Made by a program: the position numbers and the translations under genes. From Mycobacterium rhizamassiliense (lineage in GTDB: Bacteria; Actinomycetota; Actinomycetes; Mycobacteriales; Mycobacteriaceae), in the NCBI RefSeq assembly GCF_900157375.1, contig NZ_LT721901.1, positions 4,483,685 to 4,547,684 on the forward strand: a stretch of DNA of 64,000 nucleotides. The letters are read 5' to 3'. Below the pieces are notes generated by a model. That model saw nothing but the letters and a program-made list of their open reading frames with translations. It had not been told where the DNA came from and did not search any database. Of this stretch, positions 40,707-49,075 are shown one piece after another. Each line of letters begins with the position of its first letter. Position 1 is the first letter of the stretch.

Positions 40707-42545
40707 CTAATCGCGGAGGAATTCGACACCAACGAAGCGCTGGGCAAACAGCGCGCCCATCTGCATACCGGACAGGGGCCTAGAAAACAGAAAGCCTTGT
40801 GCACGCCTGCATCCCAGCTCGAGGAGGGCCTTGGCGTCGTCGACCGTTTCCACCCCCTCGGCTACCGCATCGAGCCCGAAGGCATCGGCCAGTCCGAGTA
40901 TCGATCGCACGACGGCCAGGCGCTTCGGATCCCGTTTGAGGTCGCGGATGAATCCCCTATCGATTTTCAGAGCGTCGATCGGCAGCGAGGTTAGGTATTC
41001 GAACGCGCTGTAGCCGGTACCGAAGTCGTCAATAGCGATCTGCACGCCGATGTCTTTGAAGGCGTTCAACGTCTTTTGCGTGGTTTCGATGTCTGCGATC
41101 ACGACACGCTCGGTGATTTCCAGGCATAGCGTCGATGGCTGGATGCCGAACTCGTCGAGCGTCGCGGCTACCCTTTCGACTACGCCCTCGTCGACGAGCT
41201 CCATGGCCGAGACGTTGATGCGCAGCGTGGGATTGTCTGCCAGGCCTTGGTCGCGCCACTGCGCAACCTGCGCACAGGCGGCACGCACGACGAGGCGACC
41301 CAGCTTTTCGGCCAGTATCGTCGATTCGGCCACGTCGATGAATGCATCGGGCATCAGTAGGCCCAAACTTGGGTGGCGCCAACGCATCAACGCCTCGGTG
41401 CCCACGACCGCACCGGTGCGCATGTCGACTTCCGGCAGATAGTGCAGCACGAGATCGTTACTGGCATCGGGCTCTTCCAGGCGCAATTCGACCTCGTTGC
41501 GGATGGCCTTTTTCATCGCCATCTGCGGGCTGAACGCGACGACCCTGGCCCCGCCGGCTTTCTTGGCTGATTGGGTCGCCAGATCGAGCCGACTCAGCAG
41601 CACCGATGCGTTGTCCTCACCGGGCACACCGGTGGCGACGCCGACGCTGACGGTCCGGGCAAACAGGTAGCTACGGGATCGCACCTGAGTTTGAAGCTGA
41701 CGGTGGATCCCCAGCGCCAGCGTGAAGATGCTTTGAGCGTCCATGGGAGCGTGCGGAAGCACCGCGAACTCGTCTCCCCCGAACCGGGCGATCGCCGCCG
41801 GGAAGTCTGCGGCTTCGCGCAGCACCGTGGCGAAAGTCAGGATGAAGCGATTGCCCGCATCCTGACCGAAGACGTCGTTGATCGCCTCCAGGCGGTCCAC
41901 GTCGAAAAACACCACCGAGACCGGACCCGGCATCCCCGGGGCCAGCCGCTGGTCCAGCTGGGCGATCAAGGTGCGCCGGTTCAGCAGGCCGGTCATGTCG
42001 TCGTGTTCGGCGAGCCAGCGCAGTTGTTGGTCGGCGACGATGCGGGCCTGCAGCTGAGCGAAAAGCGTCGCGATGGTCTGCAGCGCCTCGAGCTCCTCGG
42101 CGAACCATTCCCGATCGCCGTATTTGCCGAAGGCCAGGACGCCGGTCGTCACCTCGCCGGACAGCAGTGGCACCGTCGCAATCGATACCGAGGGGACGCC
42201 GGTGCCTTGCACGATAGTTCGTTGATAGTCAGCGTGGTCCCGATCGGGACGCATCACCGCGGGCTCTTTGAGATGTTCGGCCGCCGCGAAAACCGAATCG
42301 GCGTCGCCGAAATACACCACCCCGATCGGATCGGGATCGGCGTTCCGCGGCGGGAACTCGGCGATAAGCACGGTCGCGCCGATCTTGTGATCGTTGTGGC
42401 GCAAGAATCCGAAATCCTGACCCAGGGCCTCGACGAGGAGGGTCAGCACCCGCTGGCTGATCGCAGCGGAATTTGCTGCGGTCGCCGCCATCAACTCGGC
42501 GGCGGCCGCAGTCACCAGGCTGTTCAGCGTGGCATCGTCCGCCAT
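40707..42545 (-). CDS. GAF-GGDEF-EAL c-di-GMP enzyme (Rv1354c-like)
   Basis: A 612-residue soluble protein. GAF covers about 28-170, GGDEF about 185-330 (FDVDRLEAINDVFG, ARFGGDEFAVL), EAL about 350-600 (VGTEALMRW, NVSAMELV, LEITERVVI, DDFGTGYSAF, LKIDRGF, VAEGVET). It resembles Rv1354c of M. tuberculosis over its whole length (from memory), the known dual diguanylate cyclase/phosphodiesterase. Unlike the protein at 31702, the domain order is the usual one and there is no PAS. The metal- and substrate-binding residues of both catalytic domains look intact. ATG at 42545. Confidence 0.93.
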   Translation of the reverse strand: MADDATLNSLVTAAAAELMAATAANSAAISQRVLTLLVEALGQDFGFLRHNDHKIGATVLIAEFPPRNADPDPIGVVYFGDADSVFAAAEHLKEPAVMRPDRDHADYQRTIVQGTGVPSVSIATVPLLSGEVTTGVLAFGKYGDREWFAEELEALQTIATLFAQLQARIVADQQLRWLAEHDDMTGLLNRRTLIAQLDQRLAPGMPGPVSVVFFDVDRLEAINDVFGQDAGNRFILTFATVLREAADFPAAIARFGGDEFAVLPHAPMDAQSIFTLALGIHRQLQTQVRSRSYLFARTVSVGVATGVPGEDNASVLLSRLDLATQSAKKAGGARVVAFSPQMAMKKAIRNEVELRLEEPDASNDLVLHYLPEVDMRTGAVVGTEALMRWRHPSLGLLMPDAFIDVAESTILAEKLGRLVVRAACAQVAQWRDQGLADNPTLRINVSAMELVDEGVVERVAATLDEFGIQPSTLCLEITERVVIADIETTQKTLNAFKDIGVQIAIDDFGTGYSAFEYLTSLPIDALKIDRGFIRDLKRDPKRLAVVRSILGLADAFGLDAVAEGVETVDDAKALLELGCRRAQGFLFSRPLSGMQMGALFAQRFVGVEFLRD

Positions 42546-42637
42546 GTGCTAACGGTACTCTCGGGACCCGCCGACCAATACGTCCTTGACCGGCATCGTT
42601 TCCGGTTGGGATACGGCGGGATCGCGTGTGCTTCGAA

Positions 42638-42778
42638 TCAGAAGGTCCAGTCTGTGTTGGGGTCCGCGTGTGCGGGCGGTCGTCGCGAACCCGCGCCGAG
42701 CACTGCGGCGGACATCGTGAGCATCGCTACTATCGCCGCGATCGTGAGGGATCGAAACGCGTTGCTAAATAACAGCAC
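42638..42778 (-). CDS. 46-residue secreted peptide-like product
   Basis: A short protein made almost wholly of a signal peptide (LTIAAIVAMLTMSAAVLGAG) followed by RRPPAHADPNTDWTF. The cleavage after AHA would release only a few residues, as in other tiny mycobacterial exported products. GTG at 42778 lies 11 nt after the stop of the repeat protein gene at 42790, without a strong ribosome site, so it may be expressed with that gene. The tail DWTF recalls the SWTF end of the secreted protein at 49075. Coding status is uncertain. Confidence 0.35.
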   Translation of the reverse strand: MLLFSNAFRSLTIAAIVAMLTMSAAVLGAGSRRPPAHADPNTDWTF

Positions 42779-42789
42779 TCGCGTTCGTG

Positions 42790-43098
42790 CTAACCGCCCG
42801 GCGGACGGCACACGTTGGCGCCCGGATCCCACCACCAGCCGTTGTCGCACGCGAGCGGTTGTGGTCCAACCCCCAGCGGCCGGCATACGTTGGCGGTAGG
42901 GTCCCACCACTGGCCCGGGTCGCAGGCCAAGGGTTGCGGTCCGACACCGAGCGGCCGGCAGACCTTCCCCGTCGGGTCCCACCACTGTCCCGGGTCGCAA
43001 TCGGCCTTGCTCACCGCGGGCATTGCGATCGTCACGGCTGCCATCGACGTCCCCGCCACCATGGTGGCGGGGACAAGACGGCGAATGAACGTCCTCAT
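42790..43098 (-). CDS. Small exported protein with three Cys/Trp repeats
   Basis: A 102-residue protein with a signal peptide of about 32 residues (basic MRTFIRRL, hydrophobic core, cleavage near SKADC). The mature part is three copies of a 25-residue unit CDPGQWWDPTxxVCRPLGVG, starting at Cys34, Cys59 and Cys84; the last is shortened after CRPPGG. Each unit has two Cys that likely form one disulphide and a WWDP core. ATG at 43098. I recognise no named family, but W/C-rich short repeats are seen in mycobacterial exported proteins. It faces away from the DUF899 gene. Confidence 0.7.
   Translation of the reverse strand: MRTFIRRLVPATMVAGTSMAAVTIAMPAVSKADCDPGQWWDPTGKVCRPLGVGPQPLACDPGQWWDPTANVCRPLGVGPQPLACDNGWWWDPGANVCRPPGG
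42793..42999 (-). repeat. 75-nt tandem repeat in the Cys/Trp protein gene
   Basis: Two full 75-nt units (42999-42925 and 42924-42850) and a third of 57 nt (42849-42793) encode the 25-residue protein repeats. The unit sequences are nearly identical at the DNA level, so the number of copies may vary between strains. Confidence 0.7.
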
Positions 43099-43239
43099 TT
43101 GCGAGCCTCCCGTCTGGCTATCCGATTATTCGAACCGAGCCTGGCCACGCGGGTCAAGACCGCGACGTCTTTCGATGAATTTCGGGCTTGCCACCAGTCA
43201 GACCTCTCAGAAGGACAAATCGAGAGCAAAGGTGGATCC

Positions 43240-43947
43240 ATGTCCCCGCAAAACACGGCCCTGCCGCCGGTTGTCGATCATCACACCTGGCGGGCTGCGC
43301 TCGACGAACTGCGCATCCGCGAGAAAGCCGCTACCAGGGAACTCGACGCGATCGCCGCGCAGAGGCGGCGCCTGCCGATGGTCGAGCTGCCCGATTACAC
43401 GCTGATCGGGGCCGACGGTCCCCTCCGCCTGATCGATGTGTTCGGCGGGCGCTCGCAGCTGATCGTCTACCACCACATGTGGTCCGATGGCGCGGAGTGG
43501 CAGTGCGGCGGATGCACGGGCTTTACGTCGCAATTCACCCGCCTCGAGTTCCTCGAGAACTACGACGCGCGGTTCGTCATCGTCACCAACGGACCGATCG
43601 AGGAAGCGCTCGCCTACCAGCGCAAGGTCGGCAACCGCATGGAGTGGTACTCGTCGTCGCGCAGTCCGTTCGCCGCCGACATGGACGCGGCGCCCGGCGG
43701 CGGCTTCGGGGTCAACGTGCTCCTGCGCGATGGCGACACCCTCTACCGGACGTGGCACACGAATGGACGAGGCACCGAGCAACTCAGTCACTCGTTCGGG
43801 CTGATCGACCTCCTGCCGTGGGACCGCCAAGAGGAGTGGCTCGATTCGCCCGAAGGCTGGCCCTCTCGCCCCACCTACTCCGGGTGGCTCGACTCCCCCG
43901 GTATCGCGGCCGCTTACGGATCCGAGACAAGTGAGGACAAGTCATGA
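43240..43947 (+). CDS. DUF899 family thioredoxin-like protein
   Basis: A 235-residue DUF899 protein, a thioredoxin-fold relative of AhpC/TSA. Markers are HTWRAALDELRIREKAATRELDAIAAQRRRLP at the N-terminus, GRSQLIVYHHMW, ECQ-like EWQCGGCTGF (CxxC), FGVNVLLRDGDTLYRTWHTNGRG and a tryptophan-rich C-terminus. Cysteine pairs suggest a redox role; no activity is established for the family. ATG at 43240 follows AAAGGTGG. The stop overlaps the SRPBCC start by 4 nt, so they are coupled, a pairing that recurs in actinobacteria. Confidence 0.88.
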   Translation: MSPQNTALPPVVDHHTWRAALDELRIREKAATRELDAIAAQRRRLPMVELPDYTLIGADGPLRLIDVFGGRSQLIVYHHMWSDGAEWQCGGCTGFTSQFTRLEFLENYDARFVIVTNGPIEEALAYQRKVGNRMEWYSSSRSPFAADMDAAPGGGFGVNVLLRDGDTLYRTWHTNGRGTEQLSHSFGLIDLLPWDRQEEWLDSPEGWPSRPTYSGWLDSPGIAAAYGSETSEDKS

Positions 43948-44423
43948 ACGCCGCCACCGAACACTTTGCGGTCACCCGCACCATCGCCGCGACCCCGGCC
44001 GAGATTTTCGCGGTGCTCGCCGACCCGTCGCGGCACTGCAACACCGAGCCAAGCGATTGGGTCCGCGACGCGGTCGACATCACGCCGCTCACCGGAGCCG
44101 GACAGATGTTCGCGATGAACATGTATCTCACGCAGGCGGGCGGCGACTACGTTACGCACAACCTGGTCAACGTCTTTGAGAAGGACCGTGCCATCGGCTG
44201 GATGCCGGGCCAGCTCGACGACGCGGGCAAGCACAATCCCGGCGGCTGGTTCTGGCGCTATGACCTCGCCCCGAACGGCGATCACACGGACGTCTCCCTC
44301 ACGTACGACTGGAGCGGGACGTCGCAGGAATTCCGCGAGCGCGTCGGCGAATTGCCCATCTTCGGCGAGGATTACCTCGACGCGTCGCTAGCCGCGCTGG
44401 CGCGATCGATCGCCTCGGCATGA
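43944..44423 (+). CDS. SRPBCC (polyketide cyclase/START-like) protein
   Basis: A 159-residue protein of the SRPBCC superfamily. FAVTRTIAATPAEIFAVLADPSRH is the characteristic opening strand, helix and hinge. Later strands are VFEKDRAIGWMPG and GWFWRYDLAPNGDHTDVSLTYDW, and the long C-terminal helix is EDYLDASLAALARSIA. These proteins bind hydrophobic ligands in a deep cavity. It is coupled by ATGA overlap to the DUF899 gene, suggesting the two share a substrate or reaction. Confidence 0.88.
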   Translation: MNAATEHFAVTRTIAATPAEIFAVLADPSRHCNTEPSDWVRDAVDITPLTGAGQMFAMNMYLTQAGGDYVTHNLVNVFEKDRAIGWMPGQLDDAGKHNPGGWFWRYDLAPNGDHTDVSLTYDWSGTSQEFRERVGELPIFGEDYLDASLAALARSIASA

Positions 44424-44474
44424 CGGCTGGCGGCTCGGCGCGCCGTTCTGCCCGATGCAGGCTATAAAGCTTGG

Positions 44475-44774
44475 GTGAGCAACCACCACGTGAACCTGAC
44501 CCCGCAGGAAAGCTCGTTGATCGCCGAGAGTCACATCGAGGCCCTCACGCGCATGGACGAGAAGTCGCTGAAGGAATTGCAGGGCCGGCTTAGGCAGGCG
44601 CGCGAAAAGAACTTCAACCTGTTGCGGCGTCAGGGTGCGGCTCGGGTGGAGGCCGAAGGCGCCCGCGGCGCTGCCCAACCGGCCAACGAAAGGCGCAGCG
44701 AAAAGGTCGAGGTCTTCGACGAGGCACTGGCCCGGGTGGGCGAGCGCCTCGATGCTGTTAGCGACGCCGACTGA
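44475..44774 (+). CDS. Small helical hypothetical protein
   Basis: A 99-residue charged and largely helical protein (LIAESHIEALTRMDEKSLKEL, QAREKNFNLLRRQG, SEKVEVFDEALARVGERLDA). No hydrophobic segment, cysteine or named domain. GTG at 44475 after an uncertain ribosome site. It lies 51 nt after the SRPBCC gene stop and 56 nt before the next gene. It could form a coiled coil. I do not recognise a family, but the codon use looks like real mycobacterial coding sequence. Confidence 0.62.
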   Translation: MSNHHVNLTPQESSLIAESHIEALTRMDEKSLKELQGRLRQAREKNFNLLRRQGAARVEAEGARGAAQPANERRSEKVEVFDEALARVGERLDAVSDAD

Positions 44775-44830
44775 ATCGTCGATGTGATTGGGGCGCAGCG
44801 GCCGCGGGTCGTGAAAGTCGCTGGTGCGCG

Positions 44831-45889
44831 GTGACCGGATCGGGTGCCGAGGCCGTGCGGCAGGTCATGGGATCCGACGACGATGCTGCCGATGGATTTC
44901 GCGCCTGGCAGGCCGCCGCCGAGCGGGCCGGTCACCGAGTGCTGCGGGAGCCGCACGGCACCTACACGTTATGGCGGCGCGACGATGTACTCGACGCCAT
45001 ACGCGACGGCGAAGTCTTCGCCAGCCGCCAGGGCGAACTGATGCCGGGCAATCCGCCGTGGGCCCCGTACCGGGAAATCCTGCTCGAGCTGTTCAATCCG
45101 GGCAGTTCGCGGGAGATGTTGAAGCCCGTGCGTGAGCTCGTCGAAGAATGCATCCACGCCGTAGCAACCGAACTGGACCGATGCGACGGTGTGCGTGTCG
45201 CCGACATGTCGGCGTGCGGGCTGCCTGCGGACATTGCCCTCGAGACCGTCACCCCGGACCTGGTCGGCACGATCCGCCGGGCCCCGTTGGGCGGTGCCGA
45301 CGTGATCAGCCGCCTCGCCGACGAACCGCTCACTGACGAAGAGATATTGGGACTGATGGGGTCGGTGGTCCGCGGATTCGTGTTCGCGTCGTTCCCCATC
45401 ACCGCCGGACTGGCGATGCTGGCGCGCAGGCCGATGCTTCAGCAGGAGCTACGCGAAAAGCCGGACCGGCTAGGGACTTTCATCGAAGAGCTACTGAGGT
45501 TGGATGGCGGGGCGAAGACGGTGTCACGAATCACCACCCGCAGTGTGACGATCGGCGGATCTACCATCCCGGCCGGCTCCAACGTCGAGTTGTGCGTCGG
45601 GATGGTGCACCGCGACGAGGCCGACGTCATGTCGGGCCAGGATATGAAACTCGATGGCGCGCACAGGCATTGGAGCTTTGGCGGCGGCCCGCATCGGTGT
45701 CCCGCGTCGCACCTGGCGCGTGATCTGCTGAGCCACTTCTTTGAGGTCTGGCTTGCCGAGATCCCGTTCTTCTATTTCGACTGGAAAGGCGGCGAGGTCC
45801 CCAAGGCGTGGCATCCCCGACCCTACGGTCCGTTGTCGGGCGGCATATTCGACGGTTGGGTGCCGCATTCCGTGCCGCTGAGGTGGTGA
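44831..45889 (+). CDS. Short cytochrome P450-like protein
   Basis: A 352-residue P450, shorter than the usual 400-450. The N-terminal part starts directly with a B-helix-like region (LWRRDDVLDAIRDGEVFASRQ). The I-helix region is weak (GSVVRGFVFASFPITAGLAML lacks the A/GGxD/ET motif). ExxR is EELLR, and the heme loop is FGGGPHRCPA with Cys near residue 290, where the usual L/A after C-x-G is replaced. The acid-alcohol pair for oxygen activation appears missing, so it may be an unusual or non-monooxygenase P450. GTG at 44831. Confidence 0.8.
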   Translation: MTGSGAEAVRQVMGSDDDAADGFRAWQAAAERAGHRVLREPHGTYTLWRRDDVLDAIRDGEVFASRQGELMPGNPPWAPYREILLELFNPGSSREMLKPVRELVEECIHAVATELDRCDGVRVADMSACGLPADIALETVTPDLVGTIRRAPLGGADVISRLADEPLTDEEILGLMGSVVRGFVFASFPITAGLAMLARRPMLQQELREKPDRLGTFIEELLRLDGGAKTVSRITTRSVTIGGSTIPAGSNVELCVGMVHRDEADVMSGQDMKLDGAHRHWSFGGGPHRCPASHLARDLLSHFFEVWLAEIPFFYFDWKGGEVPKAWHPRPYGPLSGGIFDGWVPHSVPLRW

Positions 45890-45950
45890 TCTCCTGCGGG
45901 GACTGTGCTTACGGGTTGGCGTCGGCGCGAATACGAAGCACACTGGTGCC

Positions 45951-47414
45951 ATGGAGACAGAACCTCGCCGCGTGCTAAACGGCATTTCGGACATACGCGC
46001 GTTCTTTCACACGAACAAGGTTCCGCTGTTCTTCATCTCGCCGACCCCGTTCAACCTGCTCGGCGTCGACCGCTGGATACGAAACTTCTTCTACCTGACC
46101 TACTTCGACTCTTTCGAGGGCACCCACTCGCGCGTGTTCGTGCCGCGGCGACGCGACCGCCGCGATTTCGACTCCATGGACGAGGTGTGCAGCCACCTCC
46201 TGTCGGACCCCGAGACGCTCGAGTTCATCGCGGGCAGAGGTCCCGGTGGCAAGTGCTGCTTCGTGATGATGAACGAGGAGATCCAGTCCCTCGCGCGCAA
46301 GGCAGGTCTGGAGGTCATGCACCCGCCGATCGAGCTCCGCGAGCGCCTGGGCTCGAAGATCGTCATGACCCGCCTGGCCAACGAGGCGGGTGTAGCAAGC
46401 GTGCCGCACACGATCGGACGGGTCGGCTCGTACGACGAACTGCTGGCGCTCGCGCAGAATGCCGGGTTGGGAGATGACCTCGTCATCAACGCCGCTTATG
46501 GCAACGCCGGCAGCGGAACGTTCTTCGTGCACGGTCAGCGCGACTGGGACCAGCACGCCGGTGATTTGACCGCGCAGCAAGAAGTCAAGGTTATGAAGCG
46601 CATCCGCAATGTCGAGGTGTGCCTCGAGGGTGCCGTGACCCGACACGGCACGGTGGTCGGCCCCGCGATGACGAGTCTCGTCGGATATTCGGAGCTGACG
46701 CCGAGCCGGGGCAGCTGGTGCGGCAACGACATCTGGCGCGAGGTGCTGCCGCCCGCCCAGACCCGTGCCGCGCGAGAAATGGTGGCAAAGCTGGGCGACG
46801 TCATGCGCCGCGAGGGTTACCTCGGCTACTTCGAGGTGGACCTCCTGCACGACCTCGACTCCGACGAGCTCTACCTCGGCGAGGTGAACCCGCGCCTCAG
46901 TGGCGCCAGCCCGATGACGAACCTGACCACCGAGGCCTACGCCGACATGCCGCTGTTCCTCTTTCACCTGCTCGAGTACATGGGCGTGGATTACGAGCTC
47001 GACATCGATGACATCAACTCGCGCTGGGAGCGCGGCTACGGCGAAGACGAGGTCTGGGGCCAGGTGATCATCACGGAGACGTCGCCGGACATCGAGATCT
47101 TCACCGCGACGCCACGCACCGGGGTATGGCGCATCGACGACGACGGTCGGGTCTCCTTTTCGCGGACCGCCAACGACTGGGCCACGCTGCTCGACGGCTC
47201 CGAGGCCTTTTACATGCGCGTCGCGGCACCCGGCGACTTGCGTTCGGAGGGCGCCCAACTCGGCGTGCTCGTCACTCGCTCACACCTGCAGACGGACGAC
47301 TATCAGCTCAGCGAGCGCTGCCAGCGCTGGGTCAAGGGCATGAAGGCGAAGTTCACCTCGACGCCCCTGACGCCCGCCGCGCCGATCGTCTCCCGGCTCG
47401 TCGCACGCGCGTGA
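45951..47414 (+). CDS. ATP-grasp ligase-like protein
   Basis: A 487-residue protein of the ATP-grasp fold. Supporting signs are VINAAYGNAGSGTFFVHG, which recalls the P-loop-like Gly-rich lid of ATP-grasp enzymes, EVKVMKRIRNVEVCLEGAVT (core strands), and YLGEVNPRLSGASPM, the metal-binding ENPRxxG motif near residue 315. The reaction class is ATP-dependent ligation of a carboxylate to an amine or thiol. The last 120 residues form a separate domain. GTGA overlap with the next gene (a SxxK hydrolase) indicates coupled translation. No acceptor or donor is known; peptide-bond formation is an inference. Confidence 0.8.
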   Translation: METEPRRVLNGISDIRAFFHTNKVPLFFISPTPFNLLGVDRWIRNFFYLTYFDSFEGTHSRVFVPRRRDRRDFDSMDEVCSHLLSDPETLEFIAGRGPGGKCCFVMMNEEIQSLARKAGLEVMHPPIELRERLGSKIVMTRLANEAGVASVPHTIGRVGSYDELLALAQNAGLGDDLVINAAYGNAGSGTFFVHGQRDWDQHAGDLTAQQEVKVMKRIRNVEVCLEGAVTRHGTVVGPAMTSLVGYSELTPSRGSWCGNDIWREVLPPAQTRAAREMVAKLGDVMRREGYLGYFEVDLLHDLDSDELYLGEVNPRLSGASPMTNLTTEAYADMPLFLFHLLEYMGVDYELDIDDINSRWERGYGEDEVWGQVIITETSPDIEIFTATPRTGVWRIDDDGRVSFSRTANDWATLLDGSEAFYMRVAAPGDLRSEGAQLGVLVTRSHLQTDDYQLSERCQRWVKGMKAKFTSTPLTPAAPIVSRLVARA

Positions 47415-48586
47415 GCGCCCCGGCCGGCATCTCACTGGGCAACTGGCTGTCGGCGCCGTACGCGCATTGGTCCTTCCAGCACGTCGATGACTTCGTGCCG
47501 ACGGCCGTCATCTCACGCGGGACCGGGCCGGTCGCGGCGCTGCCCGCGGCCACCTCTCACCTGTCGGCGATCTCCGTGGCAGGCGCCGACGGGACGGTCA
47601 CCACCGTGGGCGAGGTGATGGCCGGCACCGGCACCGACGGGTGGGCCGTCTGCCATCGCGGATCGATGCTGGCCGAGGAGTACCTCGACGGCATGGGGGC
47701 CAACACGCGGCACCTGCTGTTCTCGGTGAGCAAGTCGCTGGTGGGAGCCGTAGCCGGCGCGCTGCACGGCGCCGGCGCCATACAGCTCGACGCGCCGGTC
47801 ACGGCGTTCGTTCCGGCCCTCGCCGACTCCGGCTATGACGGTGCGACGGTGCGCCATCTGCTGGACATGCGGTCGGGTATCGCCTTTACGGAAAACTACA
47901 GCGACCCCGGCGCGCAGATACACCTCCTCGACCAGGCAATGGGGTGGGCGCCACGGACCTCTCCCGATGCCCCCGCCACGTTGCGAGACTTCCTGCTGAC
48001 CTTGCACCCGAAGTCGGCCCACGGCGGCGCATTTCACTATCGCTCGTGCGAGACCGACGTGCTCGGCTGGATCTGCGAGGTCGCTGGCGGCCAGCGCATG
48101 CCCGAACTGATGTCGGAACTGCTGTGGAGCCGCATCGGGGCGCAAGGCGACGCCACGATCGGCGTAGATGCTTGCGGCACAGGCTTTTTCGACGGCGGCA
48201 TCAGCGCCTGCCTGACCGACATGATCAGGTTCGGCTCGTTGTTTTTGCGTGATGGCGTGTCGCTGACCGGCCAGCAAGTGGTGCCGGCCGCGTGGATCGC
48301 CGACACCCTCGACGGCGGGCCCGATTCGCGTCAGGCGTTCGCCGCCTGCCCCGATGACAACGAAATGCCCGGCGGCATGTACCGCAACCAGATGTGGTTC
48401 CCGTACCCGGGCAACAACGTCGTGTTGTGTCAGGGCATGTGCGGACAGATGATCTACGTCAATCGCGCCGCGGAAGTGGTCGCCGCCAAATTGTCAACCC
48501 AGCTCGACTCCCACGAGCCGCACATGCTGGACACGCTGCGCGCATTCGACGCGATGGCCCACGAGCTGGCTGGAATCACCAGTTAG
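47411..48586 (+). CDS. Serine hydrolase, beta-lactamase/class C PBP-like
   Basis: A 391-residue hydrolase of the SxxK class C beta-lactamase fold. The nucleophile is in FSVSK (Ser105 and Lys108), the second motif is the Tyr in FHYRSCETD, and the third is the later region near VLCQGMCGQ. Length and layout recall 6-aminohexanoate-dimer hydrolase (NylB'-like) rather than a beta-lactamase. No signal peptide is evident. GTG at 47411 overlaps the ATP-grasp stop. The pair of an amide-bond-forming ligase and an amidohydrolase-type enzyme suggests synthesis and processing, or transport-related recycling, of one small amide. Confidence 0.88.
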   Translation: MSAPAGISLGNWLSAPYAHWSFQHVDDFVPTAVISRGTGPVAALPAATSHLSAISVAGADGTVTTVGEVMAGTGTDGWAVCHRGSMLAEEYLDGMGANTRHLLFSVSKSLVGAVAGALHGAGAIQLDAPVTAFVPALADSGYDGATVRHLLDMRSGIAFTENYSDPGAQIHLLDQAMGWAPRTSPDAPATLRDFLLTLHPKSAHGGAFHYRSCETDVLGWICEVAGGQRMPELMSELLWSRIGAQGDATIGVDACGTGFFDGGISACLTDMIRFGSLFLRDGVSLTGQQVVPAAWIADTLDGGPDSRQAFAACPDDNEMPGGMYRNQMWFPYPGNNVVLCQGMCGQMIYVNRAAEVVAAKLSTQLDSHEPHMLDTLRAFDAMAHELAGITS

Positions 48587-49075
48587 TCACCACGTTTCGC
48601 GGGACTCAGAATGTCCAGGCGATCGGCGCCGCTTCCGGCGCGCCAACCCCGCGGCAACTTCGATCGCCATCGGAATCGTCATGGGAAGCACCGAGAGGCT
48701 GCAGACTCCGAGTCCGGCCAGCGACAGCTGACCCGTGCGGACGCCATCCCACAAGCAGAATGCGCCGATCACCGGGAGGACCACCGCCGCGAGCAGGAAT
48801 CTCACGGCCGGTCGCACGCTTGGTTCTGCTCCGCTCGCGTGTCGCGGCGGCTTGTCGTTTTGTGTGGCGCGGAACTCTTGGAGCGCTTTGAAGGCGAAAT
48901 AAATCCCGGCCGCCATCGCAACCAAACCGATGACGGGCAGCGTTGCCGCTCGGCGGAAGCCGTGCGGCGGCGGATTGAACACCATCATCGCGCCGCCGAC
49001 TTCCCATCCGACGACGAAGGCCAGCATGGCGTGGAGGCGCAATTTCGGAGCCAGCGTGGTGATCGACGGTGCCAT
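48587..49075 (-). CDS. Four-helix membrane protein, unknown
   Basis: A 162-residue protein with about four hydrophobic segments, near residues 16-34 (LAFVVGWEVGGAMMVF), 45-62, 92-108 and 120-145, and a basic C-terminus (RRKRRRS). ATG at 49075 overlaps the stop of the secreted protein gene (TAATG), so it is coupled to it. Its stop lies directly beside the serine hydrolase stop in convergent orientation. No named family recognised. Confidence 0.65.
   Translation of the reverse strand: MAPSITTLAPKLRLHAMLAFVVGWEVGGAMMVFNPPPHGFRRAATLPVIGLVAMAAGIYFAFKALQEFRATQNDKPPRHASGAEPSVRPAVRFLLAAVVLPVIGAFCLWDGVRTGQLSLAGLGVCSLSVLPMTIPMAIEVAAGLARRKRRRSPGHSESRETW

Noticed and set aside
42793..42999. Tandem repeat considered as a CRISPR array
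   Set aside because: Repeats are adjacent without spacers, lie inside a secreted-protein frame and there are no cas genes.
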